A DNA stretch of 32,497 bases. Origin: Ectothiorhodospiraceae bacterium WFHF3C12 (GTDB lineage Bacteria > Pseudomonadota > Gammaproteobacteria > Nitrococcales > Nitrococcaceae). This document shows, in pieces, positions 1-7,394 of the stretch; within the stretch, counting starts at the first letter, position 1, and each line of letters opens with the position of its first letter. A model generated the notes under the pieces. That model saw only the letters and a program-made list of their open reading frames with translations. It was not told the DNA's origin and ran no database searches. The DNA is taken from assembly GCA_013519935.1 (NCBI GenBank), contig JACDUA010000052.1, positions 1 to 32,497 of the forward strand, in the 5' to 3' direction. Position numbers and translations under genes: made by a program.

Positions 1-701
1 AGGCCGCCCGGGACGTGCGGACGACCCAGCGGGACCGGGCGCGTCAGGAACTCGACCGCGTCGAACCGATGGCCCGCAAGGGCCTGGCCTCGGACCAGGA
101 ACAGGATGACGCGCGGCATGCCGTGGCCGAGGCCGTGGAGCAGCTCAAGCAGGCCGAGGCCGAGCGGGCCGAGGCGCAAGCCGCGCTTGCGGAGGCCCGG
201 GTGGCGGTGCGCGAGCCGGAGGTGCTGCGCCGGCAGCAAGCCGTGGTCTCGGCCCGGTTGGCCGAGGCGCGCGCCGAGGTCGCCCTGCAGGAGGTGAACC
301 TGGCCGATCGTGTGGTGCGCAGCCCCATCGACGGCGTGGTGGACAAGGTCTTCGTGGAGGCCGGGGAATACGTCGACGCGAGCCGCTACCTGATCATGGT
401 CCACGAGCCCGGCCGGGTCTGGGTGGAGGCCCGGATCAAGGAAACGCGGCTGGCGCCCATCGCGGTGGGACAGCCCGTAAACGTGTCCGTGGACGCCTAT
501 CCGGATCGCGTCTACCAGGGGCGGGTCAAGCGGGTGGTGCGCGCGGCAACCAGCCAGTTCGCGCTGCTGCCGGACCCCAATCCCAGTGGCAACTTCACCA
601 AGATCACCCAGCGCCTGCCCGTGCGCATCGCCCTCGATGACCCCGACGAAAGGCTTGCACCCGGCATGATGGTCGAGGTGGCCATCCATGTCGGAGGTTG
701 A
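1..701 (+). CDS. HlyD/EmrA-family efflux adaptor (5' end outside window)
   Basis: This is the C-terminal part of a periplasmic membrane-fusion protein, which links an inner-membrane exporter to an outer-membrane channel. The reading frame is already open at base 3, so the start and N-terminal membrane anchor lie upstream. What is visible is a long Ala/Glu/Arg-rich helical hairpin (roughly the first 90 residues), then a lipoyl-like half-motif (VVRSPIDGVVDKVFVEAGEY), then a beta-barrel ending in the HlyD-type stretch NFTKITQRLPVRI. The gene ends at a TGA that overlaps the start of the following MFS exporter by 14 bases. This indicates a translationally coupled EmrA-EmrB pair. The substrate cannot be read from the sequence; family members export hydrophobic toxic compounds or organic acids. 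Confidence 0.9.
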   Translation, partial: AARDVRTTQRDRARQELDRVEPMARKGLASDQEQDDARHAVAEAVEQLKQAEAERAEAQAALAEARVAVREPEVLRRQQAVVSARLAEARAEVALQEVNLADRVVRSPIDGVVDKVFVEAGEYVDASRYLIMVHEPGRVWVEARIKETRLAPIAVGQPVNVSVDAYPDRVYQGRVKRVVRAATSQFALLPDPNPSGNFTKITQRLPVRIALDDPDERLAPGMMVEVAIHVGG

Positions 702-2271
702 TCAGCTCTTCGAGCGCTACGGCGCGGGCTACAAGTGGCTGGCCACCGCCACGGTCATGCTGGGCACGTTGTCCATGGTGATGGCCACGACCATCATCAA
801 CGTCGCCATCCCCGAGATCCGGGGCACCTTCGGCCTGGGCCAGGACCAGGTGCAGTGGCTGTCCACGGGCTACCTGGCGGCCATGACGGCCACCATGCTG
901 GCCAACGCCTGGTGCGTGGAGGCGCTGGGCCAGCGGCGGACGTACATGACCGCCATGATGATCTTCGTCTTCTGCAGCTTTCTCGGTGGCCTGAGCCCCA
1001 ACGCGGAGTTGCTGACCCTGGCGCGGGTGGGGCAGGGGGCTATGGCGGGCATCATCCAGCCGCTGGCGGCCATCACCATCTTCCAGGTCTTCCCGCCCAA
1101 CGAGCGGGGCCGGGGCATGGGCATCTACGGCCTGGGGGTGATCCTGGGACCCGCCATCGGCCCGACCCTGGGCGGCGTGCTGGTGGACCTGTTCAACTGG
1201 CGCGCCGTGTTCTTCCTGGCGCCGCCATTCTGCGTTCTGGGCTTTCTCATGGCCACGGCCTTCATGCCCCGGCGCATGTCCGAGGACCCGCCGCCGCGAT
1301 TCGATTTCTTCGGCTTCGGGCTGCTGTGCGCGGCCCTTGTCATGATCCTCTGGGGCCTGTCCAATGGGCCACGCCACGGATGGGACAGCGTCGCCGTGGA
1401 GGCCGCGCTCGCCGGTGGCGTGCTGTCCGGTTTCGGCTTCGTCCTGCGCTCCTTGCTGGCGGATCATCCCGTGCTGAATCTGCGGGTATTCACCAATCCC
1501 GGCTTCCTTTCCGGTTCGCTGGTGGCCTTTCTGCTGGGCGCGGGGCTTTTCGGGTCGACCTATCTGGTCCCGGTGTTCGTCCAGGAACTGCTGGGCTATA
1601 CGGCGACGCAGAGTGGTCTCGTGCTCATGCCGGCCGGTCTGGCCATGGCGGCGGTCTTCCCGCCGGTCGGCCATCTGACCGACCGGGTCATGCCGCAGCG
1701 GCTGGTCATGCTGGGGTTGGCGTTGTTCGCCTTCTCGTCCGCGTTGCTGGCCGGGGTCGACATGAATACCGCGTTCTGGACCCTGGCGATATGGATTCTC
1801 ATAGGCCGTGTCGGCCTGGGTTTGATTCTGCCGCCGGTAACGGCGGGCTCCCTGGACCTGTTGCCCGGCGGGCTGTTGCCCCACGGCTCCGGCGCGATCA
1901 ACTTCTCACGGCAGCTGGGCGGGGCCTTCGGGGTCAACCTGTTGGCGATTTTTCTGGACGAGCGCACGCGCGTCCATACCCGCGAGCTCATTCAGGCCCA
2001 GACCCCGGGTACGCCGGCGGCCCGTGAAGCCACGTCGGAGCTGCTCAAGGTCCTGGAGCGCGCGGGGGTGCCGGACGTCCACCTGGGACCGGGTGCGCTT
2101 CACGTGATTGGCCGGGGCATCCACGGCCAGGGCTATGTCATGGGCTTCCAGGACAGCTTCATGTTGCTGGCGGCCGTGTTCGTGCTGGCGCTGGTCCCGG
2201 CCCTGGTGATGGGGCGCTATGTGCGCCGACACCGCCACGAGGGGCAACCCTACGCGGCGGTTTCTGAGTGA
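688..2271 (+). CDS. DHA2-family MFS exporter (EmrB/QacA type)
   Basis: A 527-residue inner-membrane drug:H+ antiporter of the 14-helix DHA2 subfamily. Hydrophobic segments run from about residue 20 to the C-terminus. The antiporter motif C is clear in GLGVILGPAIGPTLGG (about residues 149-164), and the helix-1 region VMATTIINVAIPEIRG is typical of EmrB. Length matches the family (about 500-530). The ATG lies inside the end of the adaptor gene, so the two are co-translated; the partner outer-membrane channel, if in the operon, would lie upstream of the window. A pantothenate-type reductase follows 25 bases later. The exported compound is unknown. Confidence 0.94.
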   Translation: MSEVDQLFERYGAGYKWLATATVMLGTLSMVMATTIINVAIPEIRGTFGLGQDQVQWLSTGYLAAMTATMLANAWCVEALGQRRTYMTAMMIFVFCSFLGGLSPNAELLTLARVGQGAMAGIIQPLAAITIFQVFPPNERGRGMGIYGLGVILGPAIGPTLGGVLVDLFNWRAVFFLAPPFCVLGFLMATAFMPRRMSEDPPPRFDFFGFGLLCAALVMILWGLSNGPRHGWDSVAVEAALAGGVLSGFGFVLRSLLADHPVLNLRVFTNPGFLSGSLVAFLLGAGLFGSTYLVPVFVQELLGYTATQSGLVLMPAGLAMAAVFPPVGHLTDRVMPQRLVMLGLALFAFSSALLAGVDMNTAFWTLAIWILIGRVGLGLILPPVTAGSLDLLPGGLLPHGSGAINFSRQLGGAFGVNLLAIFLDERTRVHTRELIQAQTPGTPAAREATSELLKVLERAGVPDVHLGPGALHVIGRGIHGQGYVMGFQDSFMLLAAVFVLALVPALVMGRYVRRHRHEGQPYAAVSE

Positions 2272-2296
2272 CGAGCAGGAGTCGAGGAGATCGATC

Positions 2297-3238
2297 ATGA
2301 GTGAAAATCCCAGCGTGCTGGTGCTCGGCGCCGGCGCCATCGGCGCCTTTTACGGCGCCATCCTGAACCGCGCCGGTTGCGAGGTCTCCGTGGTGCTGCG
2401 CTCCGAGTACGAGGCCGTCAACGAAAACGGCTTCGAAATCAGCAGCGAGCTCGGCGATCTCTCCTTCCGGCCCGCCGCCGTGTACCGCAGCGCGGCGGAA
2501 TGTCCCACGCCCCCGGACTACCTGGTGGTGGGCCTGAAGGTGGTGGACGGCATCGATCGGGTCTCGGCCATGCGTCCGGCCGTTGGCCCCGATACGACCA
2601 TCGTGTTGATCGAAAACGGCATCGACATCGAGCCGGAGATCGCCGAGGCGTTTCCGGATAACCGGCTGATCAGCGCGCTGGCCTATGTGGCGGTCAGCCG
2701 CGTGGCGCCGGGACGGGTGGTGCACAAAGCCTACGGCCAACTCGTCTTCGGCAATTTCCCGCGAGGCGTCGATGGGGTGACCGAGGCCTTCGGCGAGCTG
2801 CTGCGCAGTGGCGGCGTGAAGACCAAGGTGACGGATACCGTGGTCCGCGAGCGCTGGCGCAAGTGCGTCTGGAACGGCGCCTTCAATCCCGCCTCCGTGG
2901 TGGCGGGTGGGGCCGACACCCGCACCATGCTGGATGTCGCCGACGGCGAGGCGTTCATGGCCGCGTTGATGAACGAGATCATCGCGGTGGCCGCCGCGGA
3001 TGGCCATGAGTTCCCCGCGGAAATGGTGCAGACGAGCCTGGAGCAGACGCGCAAGATGCCCGCCTACCGCAACAGCATGGCGCTGGACTACCTGCACGGC
3101 CGGCCGCTGGAGCTCGAGGCCATGCTGGGCAACGTGATCCGCCTCGCTCGCCGGCTGAACGTGGATGTGCCGCATCTGGAGACGGTGTATACGCTGGCGC
3201 GGATGCTGCTGGCGGAGAAGCCGCCGCTGGACGAATAA
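2297..3238 (+). CDS. 2-dehydropantoate 2-reductase family protein (ApbA/PanE)
   Basis: A 313-residue cytoplasmic NADPH-dependent reductase. The ATG at 2297 is preceded by a GAGGAG ribosome site (2284-2289); an in-frame ATG at 2219 lies inside the upstream gene and is less likely. The Rossmann motif VLVLGAGAIGAFYGA is at the N-terminus. The C-terminal half has the family Lys-x3-Asn block (RERWRKCVWNGAFNPAS) and the Glu-containing RPLELEAMLGNVIRLA segment near the end. Known family members reduce ketopantoate to pantoate for CoA synthesis, but many paralogues act on other 2-oxo acids. Its position behind an EmrAB-type exporter, not next to panB or panC, makes a non-pantothenate substrate quite possible. 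Confidence 0.88.
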   Translation: MSENPSVLVLGAGAIGAFYGAILNRAGCEVSVVLRSEYEAVNENGFEISSELGDLSFRPAAVYRSAAECPTPPDYLVVGLKVVDGIDRVSAMRPAVGPDTTIVLIENGIDIEPEIAEAFPDNRLISALAYVAVSRVAPGRVVHKAYGQLVFGNFPRGVDGVTEAFGELLRSGGVKTKVTDTVVRERWRKCVWNGAFNPASVVAGGADTRTMLDVADGEAFMAALMNEIIAVAAADGHEFPAEMVQTSLEQTRKMPAYRNSMALDYLHGRPLELEAMLGNVIRLARRLNVDVPHLETVYTLARMLLAEKPPLDE

Positions 3239-3249
3239 GGGTCTTTTCG

Positions 3250-3660
3250 GACCTCACGCCAAGGCGCAAAGGGCGCGAACGCAAGGCGGGGTGGAGGCCA
3301 TTGGTGGGGGCGGCTGCCCGGCATGCCGTGGCGGCACCTGCAGGAGCGCCGCCAGGCGCGATTGCCTCGGTCTGGCGGGGCTGACCGAGGCTCGCGCCGC
3401 TCCTGCAGGTGGCTTCGATGGTCTGGTGTAGGAGCGGCCCCTGGCCGCGAACGGTGGCTTCGTTCCGGTAAGGCTGTTTTCGCCCGCCTGGCGGCGGCCG
3501 AAACCACAGTTGAGGTTAGGATCTGCCGATCGGCACAGGCGATCCTTGATGCGTTGCCGGATGGCAAGCCCATTCGACGTACGCGCGAACCTGTTCGCGG
3601 CCAGGGGCCGCTCCTACGGCCCCGAGGCTGCTCCTTGTAGCTCGGATCCTGGTTGTCCAG
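3250..3660. repeat. Direct repeat unit A, interrupted by a REP doublet
   Basis: The first copy of the island unit. It matches units B and C from GACCTCACGCC through the palindromic segment ending near CTCGCGCCGCTCCTGCAG (about 3418). It is then interrupted by about 200 bases carrying a 25-bp perfect inverted repeat. It resumes at the aldolase-end fragment (3631-3660, 30 bases identical to the aldolase 3' end). The A-to-B spacing is 461 bases against 296 for B to C, in line with the inserted segment. Confidence 0.85.
3428..3617. repeat. REP doublet with perfect 25-bp inverted repeats
   Basis: Bases 3428-3452 and 3593-3617 are exact reverse complements (25 of 25). Each arm begins with GTAGGAGCGGC and is itself a hairpin (GCGGCC-CCT-GGCCGC). 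Two palindromic REP sequences facing each other around about 140 bases is the layout of a REPIN or BIME-type non-autonomous element. It sits within unit A and accounts for the extra length of that unit. Confidence 0.8.
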
Positions 3661-3673
3661 TGCACGCGTGGAT

Positions 3674-3700
3674 GTCGGATGGCAAGGCCATCCGACCTAC
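3674..3700. repeat. Small palindromic repeat (TCGGATGGC-AAG-GCCATCCGA)
   Basis: A 9-bp perfect palindrome with a three-base loop, followed by CCTAC. A second, slightly diverged copy is at about 3971-3996 (TCGGATGGCAAGGTCGTCCGA), and a more degenerate one at about 3555-3580. It forms the linker between repeat units A and B. Confidence 0.7.
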
Positions 3701-3710
3701 ATGCGTTTTG

Positions 3711-3921
3711 GACCTCACGCCAAGGCGCAAAGGACGCGAACGCAAAGCGGGGTGGAGGCCAATGGTGGGGGCGGCTGCCCGGCATGCCATGGCGGACCTG
3801 TAGGAGCCCCGCAAGGCGCGATTGCCTCGGCCTGGCGGGGCTGACCGCGGCTCGCGCCGCTCCTACGGCCCCCGGGCTACTCCTTGTAGCTCGGATCCTG
3901 GTTGTCCAGCATCCGCAGCAG
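3711..3921. repeat. Direct repeat unit B with relic of the aldolase 3' end
   Basis: The second copy. It is nearly identical to unit C with an offset of 296-297 bases (one single-base indel). Bases 3877-3921 match the last 45 bases of the aldolase gene (4174-4218), including its stop codon. The identity ends exactly where the linker ACGTAGGTCGG begins. Confidence 0.88.
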
Positions 3922-3998
3922 ACGTAGGTCGGCACCGGCGTAGCCGGCGCCGACGGTGCATGCGTGGATGTCGGATGGCAAGGTCGTCCGACCTACGT
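3922..3998. repeat. REP-type linker with 11-bp perfect terminal inverted repeats
   Basis: ACGTAGGTCGG (3922-3932) and CCGACCTACGT (3988-3998) are exact reverse complements. Inside are a near-perfect palindrome GTCGGCACCGGC-GTA-GCCGGCGCCGAC spanning about 3928-3954 and the diverged TCGGATGGC hairpin. It separates units B and C and resembles a second kind of REP doublet, different in sequence from the one at 3428-3617. Confidence 0.7.
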
Positions 3999-4006
3999 GC
4001 GTTTTG

Positions 4007-4218
4007 GACCTCACGCCAAGGCGCAAAGGACGCGAACGCAAGGCGGGGTGGAGGCCAATGGTGGGGGCGGCTGCCCGGCATACCATGGCGGCACCTGAAG
4101 GAGCGCCGCCAGGCGCGATTGCCTCGGCCTGGCGGGGCTGATCGCGGCTCGCGCCGCTCCTGCGGCCCCCGGGCTACTCCTTGTAGCTCGGATCCTGGTT
4201 GTCCAGCATCCGCAGCAG
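4007..4218. repeat. Direct repeat unit C, running into the aldolase gene
   Basis: The third copy of the unit. Its last 45 bases (4174-4218) are the genuine 3' end of the aldolase gene, so the repeat unit crosses from non-coding into coding sequence. This fixes the likely origin: the unit at the aldolase end was copied outward to make A and B. Confidence 0.87.
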
Positions 4219-4944
4219 CGCCGGCCAGGCGAACTGGCCCACCTGGGGCAGGCCCTGGGACTGCTCCAGGGTCGTGTCGATGGCCTGCTGGCTGGGCATG
4301 TGCAGCTCCTTGCCGGCCGTCAGGGCCTGGACCTGGATCTCGCAGGCGCGGACCAGGAAGTGGCTCCAGATAAAGGCCTCGGCGACATTGTTGCCGATGG
4401 TCAGCGTGCCGTGGTTGCGAAGCATCAGGATGTTCTTCTCGCCCAGGTCGTTGATGAGCCGCTCCCGCTCTTCGAGGTTCAGGGCGACGCCCTCGTACTC
4501 GTGCCAGGCGATGTGGCCGCGCACGAGCATCGCGGTCTGGCTCAGCGGCATCAGCCCCTCTTCCTGTGCTGAGACGGCCACCCCCGGCGCGTAGTGCAGG
4601 TGGATGACAGCACCGGCGTCCTCGCGGGCCATGTGCACCGCGCTGTGGATGGTGAAGCCGGCGGGATTGATCTTCTTGCTCTGGTCCGGGTCCACGACGT
4701 TGCCGTCCTGGTCCACCTTCACCAGGGAAGACGCGGTGATCTCGCTGAACAGGCGGCCGTACGGATTGATCAGGAAGTGGTGATCCGGTCCGGGAACCCG
4801 CGCCGAGAGATGGGTGAAAATCAGGTCATCCCAGCCGTAATGCGCAACGAGGCGGTAGCAGGCGGCTAGGTCCACGCGGACCTGCCATTCGTCCTGGGTC
4901 ATCTCCCCAACCCCGGGGGCGAGGTCTGCAGTGCGCTGGCTCAT
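4174..4944 (-). CDS. Class II aldolase/adducin family protein
   Basis: A 256-residue cytoplasmic protein of the class II aldolase/adducin fold, which includes L-fuculose-phosphate aldolase. The ATG at 4944 is chosen because a GGAGGAG ribosome site lies just upstream (4951-4957 region). An in-frame longer start at 5070 would run through an AT-rich putative control region. Metal-binding histidines are visible: HLHYAP in the first half and RNHGTLTIG in the second, with HLSAR near the N-terminus. The C-terminal WPALLRMLDNQDPSYKE is typical of the subgroup annotated simply as class II aldolase/adducin family, whose substrates are mostly unknown. Its 3' end is duplicated in the adjacent repeat island. 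Confidence 0.9.
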   Translation of the reverse strand: MSQRTADLAPGVGEMTQDEWQVRVDLAACYRLVAHYGWDDLIFTHLSARVPGPDHHFLINPYGRLFSEITASSLVKVDQDGNVVDPDQSKKINPAGFTIHSAVHMAREDAGAVIHLHYAPGVAVSAQEEGLMPLSQTAMLVRGHIAWHEYEGVALNLEERERLINDLGEKNILMLRNHGTLTIGNNVAEAFIWSHFLVRACEIQVQALTAGKELHMPSQQAIDTTLEQSQGLPQVGQFAWPALLRMLDNQDPSYKE

Positions 4945-4999
4945 GGTCGTCTCCTCCAGATCGATGTGTCCCGTCGGCAGGACACGGCGGTGTGCGGTA

Positions 5000-5026
5000 C
5001 TATTAATTAGCTGGCTATCTATTAGC
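5000..5026 (-). promoter_or_regulatory. AT-rich direct repeats upstream of the aldolase gene
   Basis: Two 12-bp direct repeats, CTATTAATTAGC (5000-5011) and CTATCTATTAGC (5015-5026), differ at two positions and have a 15-bp period. They sit in an AT-rich patch that stands out from the GC-rich surroundings, 56-82 bases upstream of the aldolase ATG. This looks like a promoter or regulator-binding site, but no convincing -35/-10 pair can be assigned. Confidence 0.4.
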
Positions 5027-5135
5027 GTGACACCTGATAGTCCATCGGGTCCAAGAAGGACGCCGTCCACTTTAACACCAGGGCCGATATTGCACGAGGT
5101 AACGTCACCGTTGTTCCACGCCGCAATACCGCGTG

Positions 5136-5157
5136 CCCGCGGGCTTCGGCCCGCGGG
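5136..5157 (-). terminator. Strong 9-bp hairpin downstream of the quinone oxidoreductase gene
   Basis: CCCGCGGGC-TTCG-GCCCGCGGG is a perfect 9-bp stem with a tetraloop (CGAA when read on the minus strand). It begins 14 bases beyond the minus-strand stop at 5171. There is no T-tract, so it may be a hairpin terminator of the GC-rich type or an mRNA 3'-end stabiliser. Confidence 0.5.
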
Positions 5158-5170
5158 TGCCGCGTGCCCG

Positions 5171-6157
5171 TCACAAGGTCAGAATGATCTTGCCCAGGTG
5201 CTCGTTGGCGGCCATGGCCTTGTGGGCGCTGACGGCGTCGTCGAAAGCGAAACGCCGGGAGATGCAGGGCCGGAGCCGGCCCGACGTGAACATGGCCGCC
5301 AGGCGATTGTTGAAGACCTGGGCAACGCGGATGCGTTCCTCCAGTGGCTGGGCGCGCATGGTCATGGCCTTGATGCCGCGCCGGCCCATGAGCAGCGCCC
5401 CGAGGTTGATCTCGCCCTTGCGGCCCCCCATCAGCCCGACGATGATCGCCCGGCCCTCGGTCCGCAGGGTGGCGATAGTGTCGTTCAGCCGGTCGCCGGC
5501 GACCATCTCCACGGCCACGTTGATACCGCCCGTGGCCCCGGTGACGGCTTCGGCCACACCGTCCTCGCCGTCGATGGCGTCCAGGTCCAGCTCCAGGCCG
5601 AGGGCCTTGGCCTGGTCGAGCCGCTCGCGGGAACGGCTGGTTCCCACCACACGGGCGCCGGCCGCCCGGATCAGCTGCGCCGCAGCCATGCCCACGCCGG
5701 AGGTCACCGGCCGGACCATCGCCCATTCGCCGGCCTGAAGGCCGCCTTCGATGAACAGGGCCCGGTAGGCGGTGAGGAAGTCCTCGGGCAGGGCGGCGGC
5801 GTCGGCCGCGTCGATGCCTTCGGGGATGCCGATCAGCTCCCGCTCGGTGGTGACGATGTACTCGGCATAGGCGGCACCCGGAACCAGACCCATGACGCTG
5901 TCACCGACTTGATGGCCGAGCACCTTGTCGCCAACCGCGTCGACCACGCCGGCGTATTCCAGCCCGGGGATGCGCGGGTCGAAGCCCGGCGGGGCGGGGT
6001 AGAGGCCCTGGACCTGAAGCAGGTCGGCGCGATTGATGCCGACGGAGCTCACGCGCACGCGGACCTCGCCGGGTCCGGGAGTCGGCGTCTCGGTTTCGGC
6101 AAGTTGCATTTTGGGACTTTTTTGGTCGCTATCTTCCGCGATCAGCCAGGCTTTCAT
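5171..6157 (-). CDS. Zinc-free quinone oxidoreductase-like MDR protein (PIG3 type)
   Basis: A 328-residue NAD(P)H-dependent medium-chain dehydrogenase/reductase. The N-terminal GroES-like half shows the family stretch VGINRADLLQVQGLYPAPPG (about residues 38-57), which is typical of the PIG3/quinone oxidoreductase group. The nucleotide-binding half follows (GVGMAAAQLIRAAGARVVG). The zinc-binding cysteine cluster of alcohol dehydrogenases is not seen. The start ATG at 6157 has GGGGAG about 9 bases upstream. It likely reduces quinones or alpha,beta-unsaturated carbonyls; the exact substrate is unknown. It lies upstream of, and on the same strand as, the aldolase, but 226 bases and a hairpin separate them. 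Confidence 0.9.
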   Translation of the reverse strand: MKAWLIAEDSDQKSPKMQLAETETPTPGPGEVRVRVSSVGINRADLLQVQGLYPAPPGFDPRIPGLEYAGVVDAVGDKVLGHQVGDSVMGLVPGAAYAEYIVTTERELIGIPEGIDAADAAALPEDFLTAYRALFIEGGLQAGEWAMVRPVTSGVGMAAAQLIRAAGARVVGTSRSRERLDQAKALGLELDLDAIDGEDGVAEAVTGATGGINVAVEMVAGDRLNDTIATLRTEGRAIIVGLMGGRKGEINLGALLMGRRGIKAMTMRAQPLEERIRVAQVFNNRLAAMFTSGRLRPCISRRFAFDDAVSAHKAMAANEHLGKIILTL

Positions 6158-6243
6158 CAGTCAGTACTCCCCTCGTTATTTGTGGGGTTCGGAGCCGATA
6201 CCGTATCGGCTGCGCCCCGCCCTGGAAAGAGTCAGAGGTGATC

Positions 6244-7272
6244 ATGAGCCAGTCGCTCAACTATCCGTTTCCCGAGCCGCCCGCCGAGGGCGCGACTCTG
6301 GAGGTCGCGCCCGGCATTCACTGGTTGCGTCTGCCGCTGCCCTTCGCCCTGGACCATATCAATGTCTGGCTCCTGGAAGACGGTGATGGCTGGACGCTAG
6401 TGGACACCGGGCTCGGGACGGATCAGACCCGCGAGCACTGGCAAGCAGTGGCGGGCCTGGTCCTCGATGGCCAGCCGGTGCGGCGCATCGTCGTTACCCA
6501 TTACCACCCGGACCATATCGGTCAGGCCGCGTGGCTGGCCGAGACCCACGACGCGGTGGTCCACCTCACCGATGGCGAGATGGCCCATGCCCGGCGGGTT
6601 CATGGAATGGCCGACGAGGAGGCCGGCGCCCGGCTCGCCGAGCTGTTTGCGCACCACGGCCTGGATACGGACAGGGCCAACGCGCTGCGCCAGCGGGGCA
6701 ATACCTATCGGCGGCTGGTCCCGCGGATCCCGGATCGGCACGTCACCCTGGGCGACGGGGACACGCTCGCCATCGGCGATCGGCACTGGCGGGTCGTCGT
6801 CGGGCGCGGTCACTCGCCGGAGCATGCCTGCCTGTACAGCGAATCGGGTGATCAGCCCGTGCTGATCGCGGGAGACCAGGTCCTGCCGAAGATCTCCAGC
6901 AACGTCAGCGTCCGCCCGGAGGCCGAGCACGAGGATCCCCTGGGCGAGTTTCTCGCGTCGCTGGAGCGGCTCGGAGCGCTGCGCTCCGGGACCCGTGTCC
7001 TGCCGTCCCATGGCGGTGTCTTCGAAGGCCTGCCCGAGCGCTGCGCGGCGCTAATGCACCACCACGAGGCGCATCTCGAGCGGCTGCTGGGTGTGTTGTC
7101 CCAGCCCGGAACGGCGGCAGACATGCTGCCGGTACTGTTCCGGAAGGGCCTCGACAATCACCAGATCATGTTCGCCATGGGCGAGAGCGTCGCCCATCTG
7201 CGTCACCTGGAGGTGCGGGGTCTGGTTGAGAGAGACGGTGACGAGCCGGTGCGGTTCCGCCGCGTGGATTGA
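6244..7272 (+). CDS. MBL-fold metallo-hydrolase with C-terminal winged-helix domain
   Basis: A 342-residue cytoplasmic metallo-beta-lactamase-fold hydrolase. The metal-binding HxHxDH motif is THYHPDHIG (His86, His88, Asp90, His91). Later ligands are plausible in GRGHSPEHACLY, in LIAGDQVLP and in LPSHGG. The last 70 residues look like the small winged-helix domain seen in the LACTB2-like subgroup (LRHLEVRGLVER). The ATG at 6244 is preferred over an in-frame GTG at 6238 because of the AGAGGTG ribosome site. It is divergent from the quinone oxidoreductase (86 bases apart). Substrate unknown; relatives hydrolyse thioesters or nucleic acids. Confidence 0.88.
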   Translation: MSQSLNYPFPEPPAEGATLEVAPGIHWLRLPLPFALDHINVWLLEDGDGWTLVDTGLGTDQTREHWQAVAGLVLDGQPVRRIVVTHYHPDHIGQAAWLAETHDAVVHLTDGEMAHARRVHGMADEEAGARLAELFAHHGLDTDRANALRQRGNTYRRLVPRIPDRHVTLGDGDTLAIGDRHWRVVVGRGHSPEHACLYSESGDQPVLIAGDQVLPKISSNVSVRPEAEHEDPLGEFLASLERLGALRSGTRVLPSHGGVFEGLPERCAALMHHHEAHLERLLGVLSQPGTAADMLPVLFRKGLDNHQIMFAMGESVAHLRHLEVRGLVERDGDEPVRFRRVD

Positions 7273-7394
7273 TTCCGGTTGCGCTCAGCGGTTGTCACGA
7301 AAAATTCACGGAGTCCAGGTCTCTTCCCCGGCCGGTACCGGGTATCGTCTTAGCTCGCCAGATTCGGCAGTGACACGCGCCGGGGGACAAGATC

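Larger units (their letters stand above)
3239..4173. repeat. Non-coding repeat island between panE-like and aldolase genes
   Basis: About 935 bases without a credible gene. It is built from three direct copies of one unit (beginning at 3250, 3711 and 4007). Each unit starts with GACCTCACGCCAAGGCGCAA, passes through a GC-rich imperfect palindrome, and ends with a copy of the 3' end of the class II aldolase gene; the third copy is the gene end itself. Between units are REP-like palindromes. Short open frames here are repetitive in all frames and have no ribosome sites or family signatures, so I treat them as chance. Confidence 0.85.

Noticed and set aside
604-1884. 426-codon open frame on the minus strand opposite the MFS exporter
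   Set aside because: Low-complexity Gln/Gly/His/Arg-rich product, with no family signature, and fully antisense to a clear DHA2 exporter. This is a by-product of high GC.
3239-4173. Direct repeats considered as a CRISPR array
   Set aside because: Only three units of about 200-300 bases with palindromic interiors and aldolase relics; there are no short repeats with unique spacers and no cas genes.
3323-4373. Several 60-180-codon frames in the repeat island
   Set aside because: They repeat with the DNA units, occur in most frames on both strands, and lack ribosome sites and recognisable protein features.
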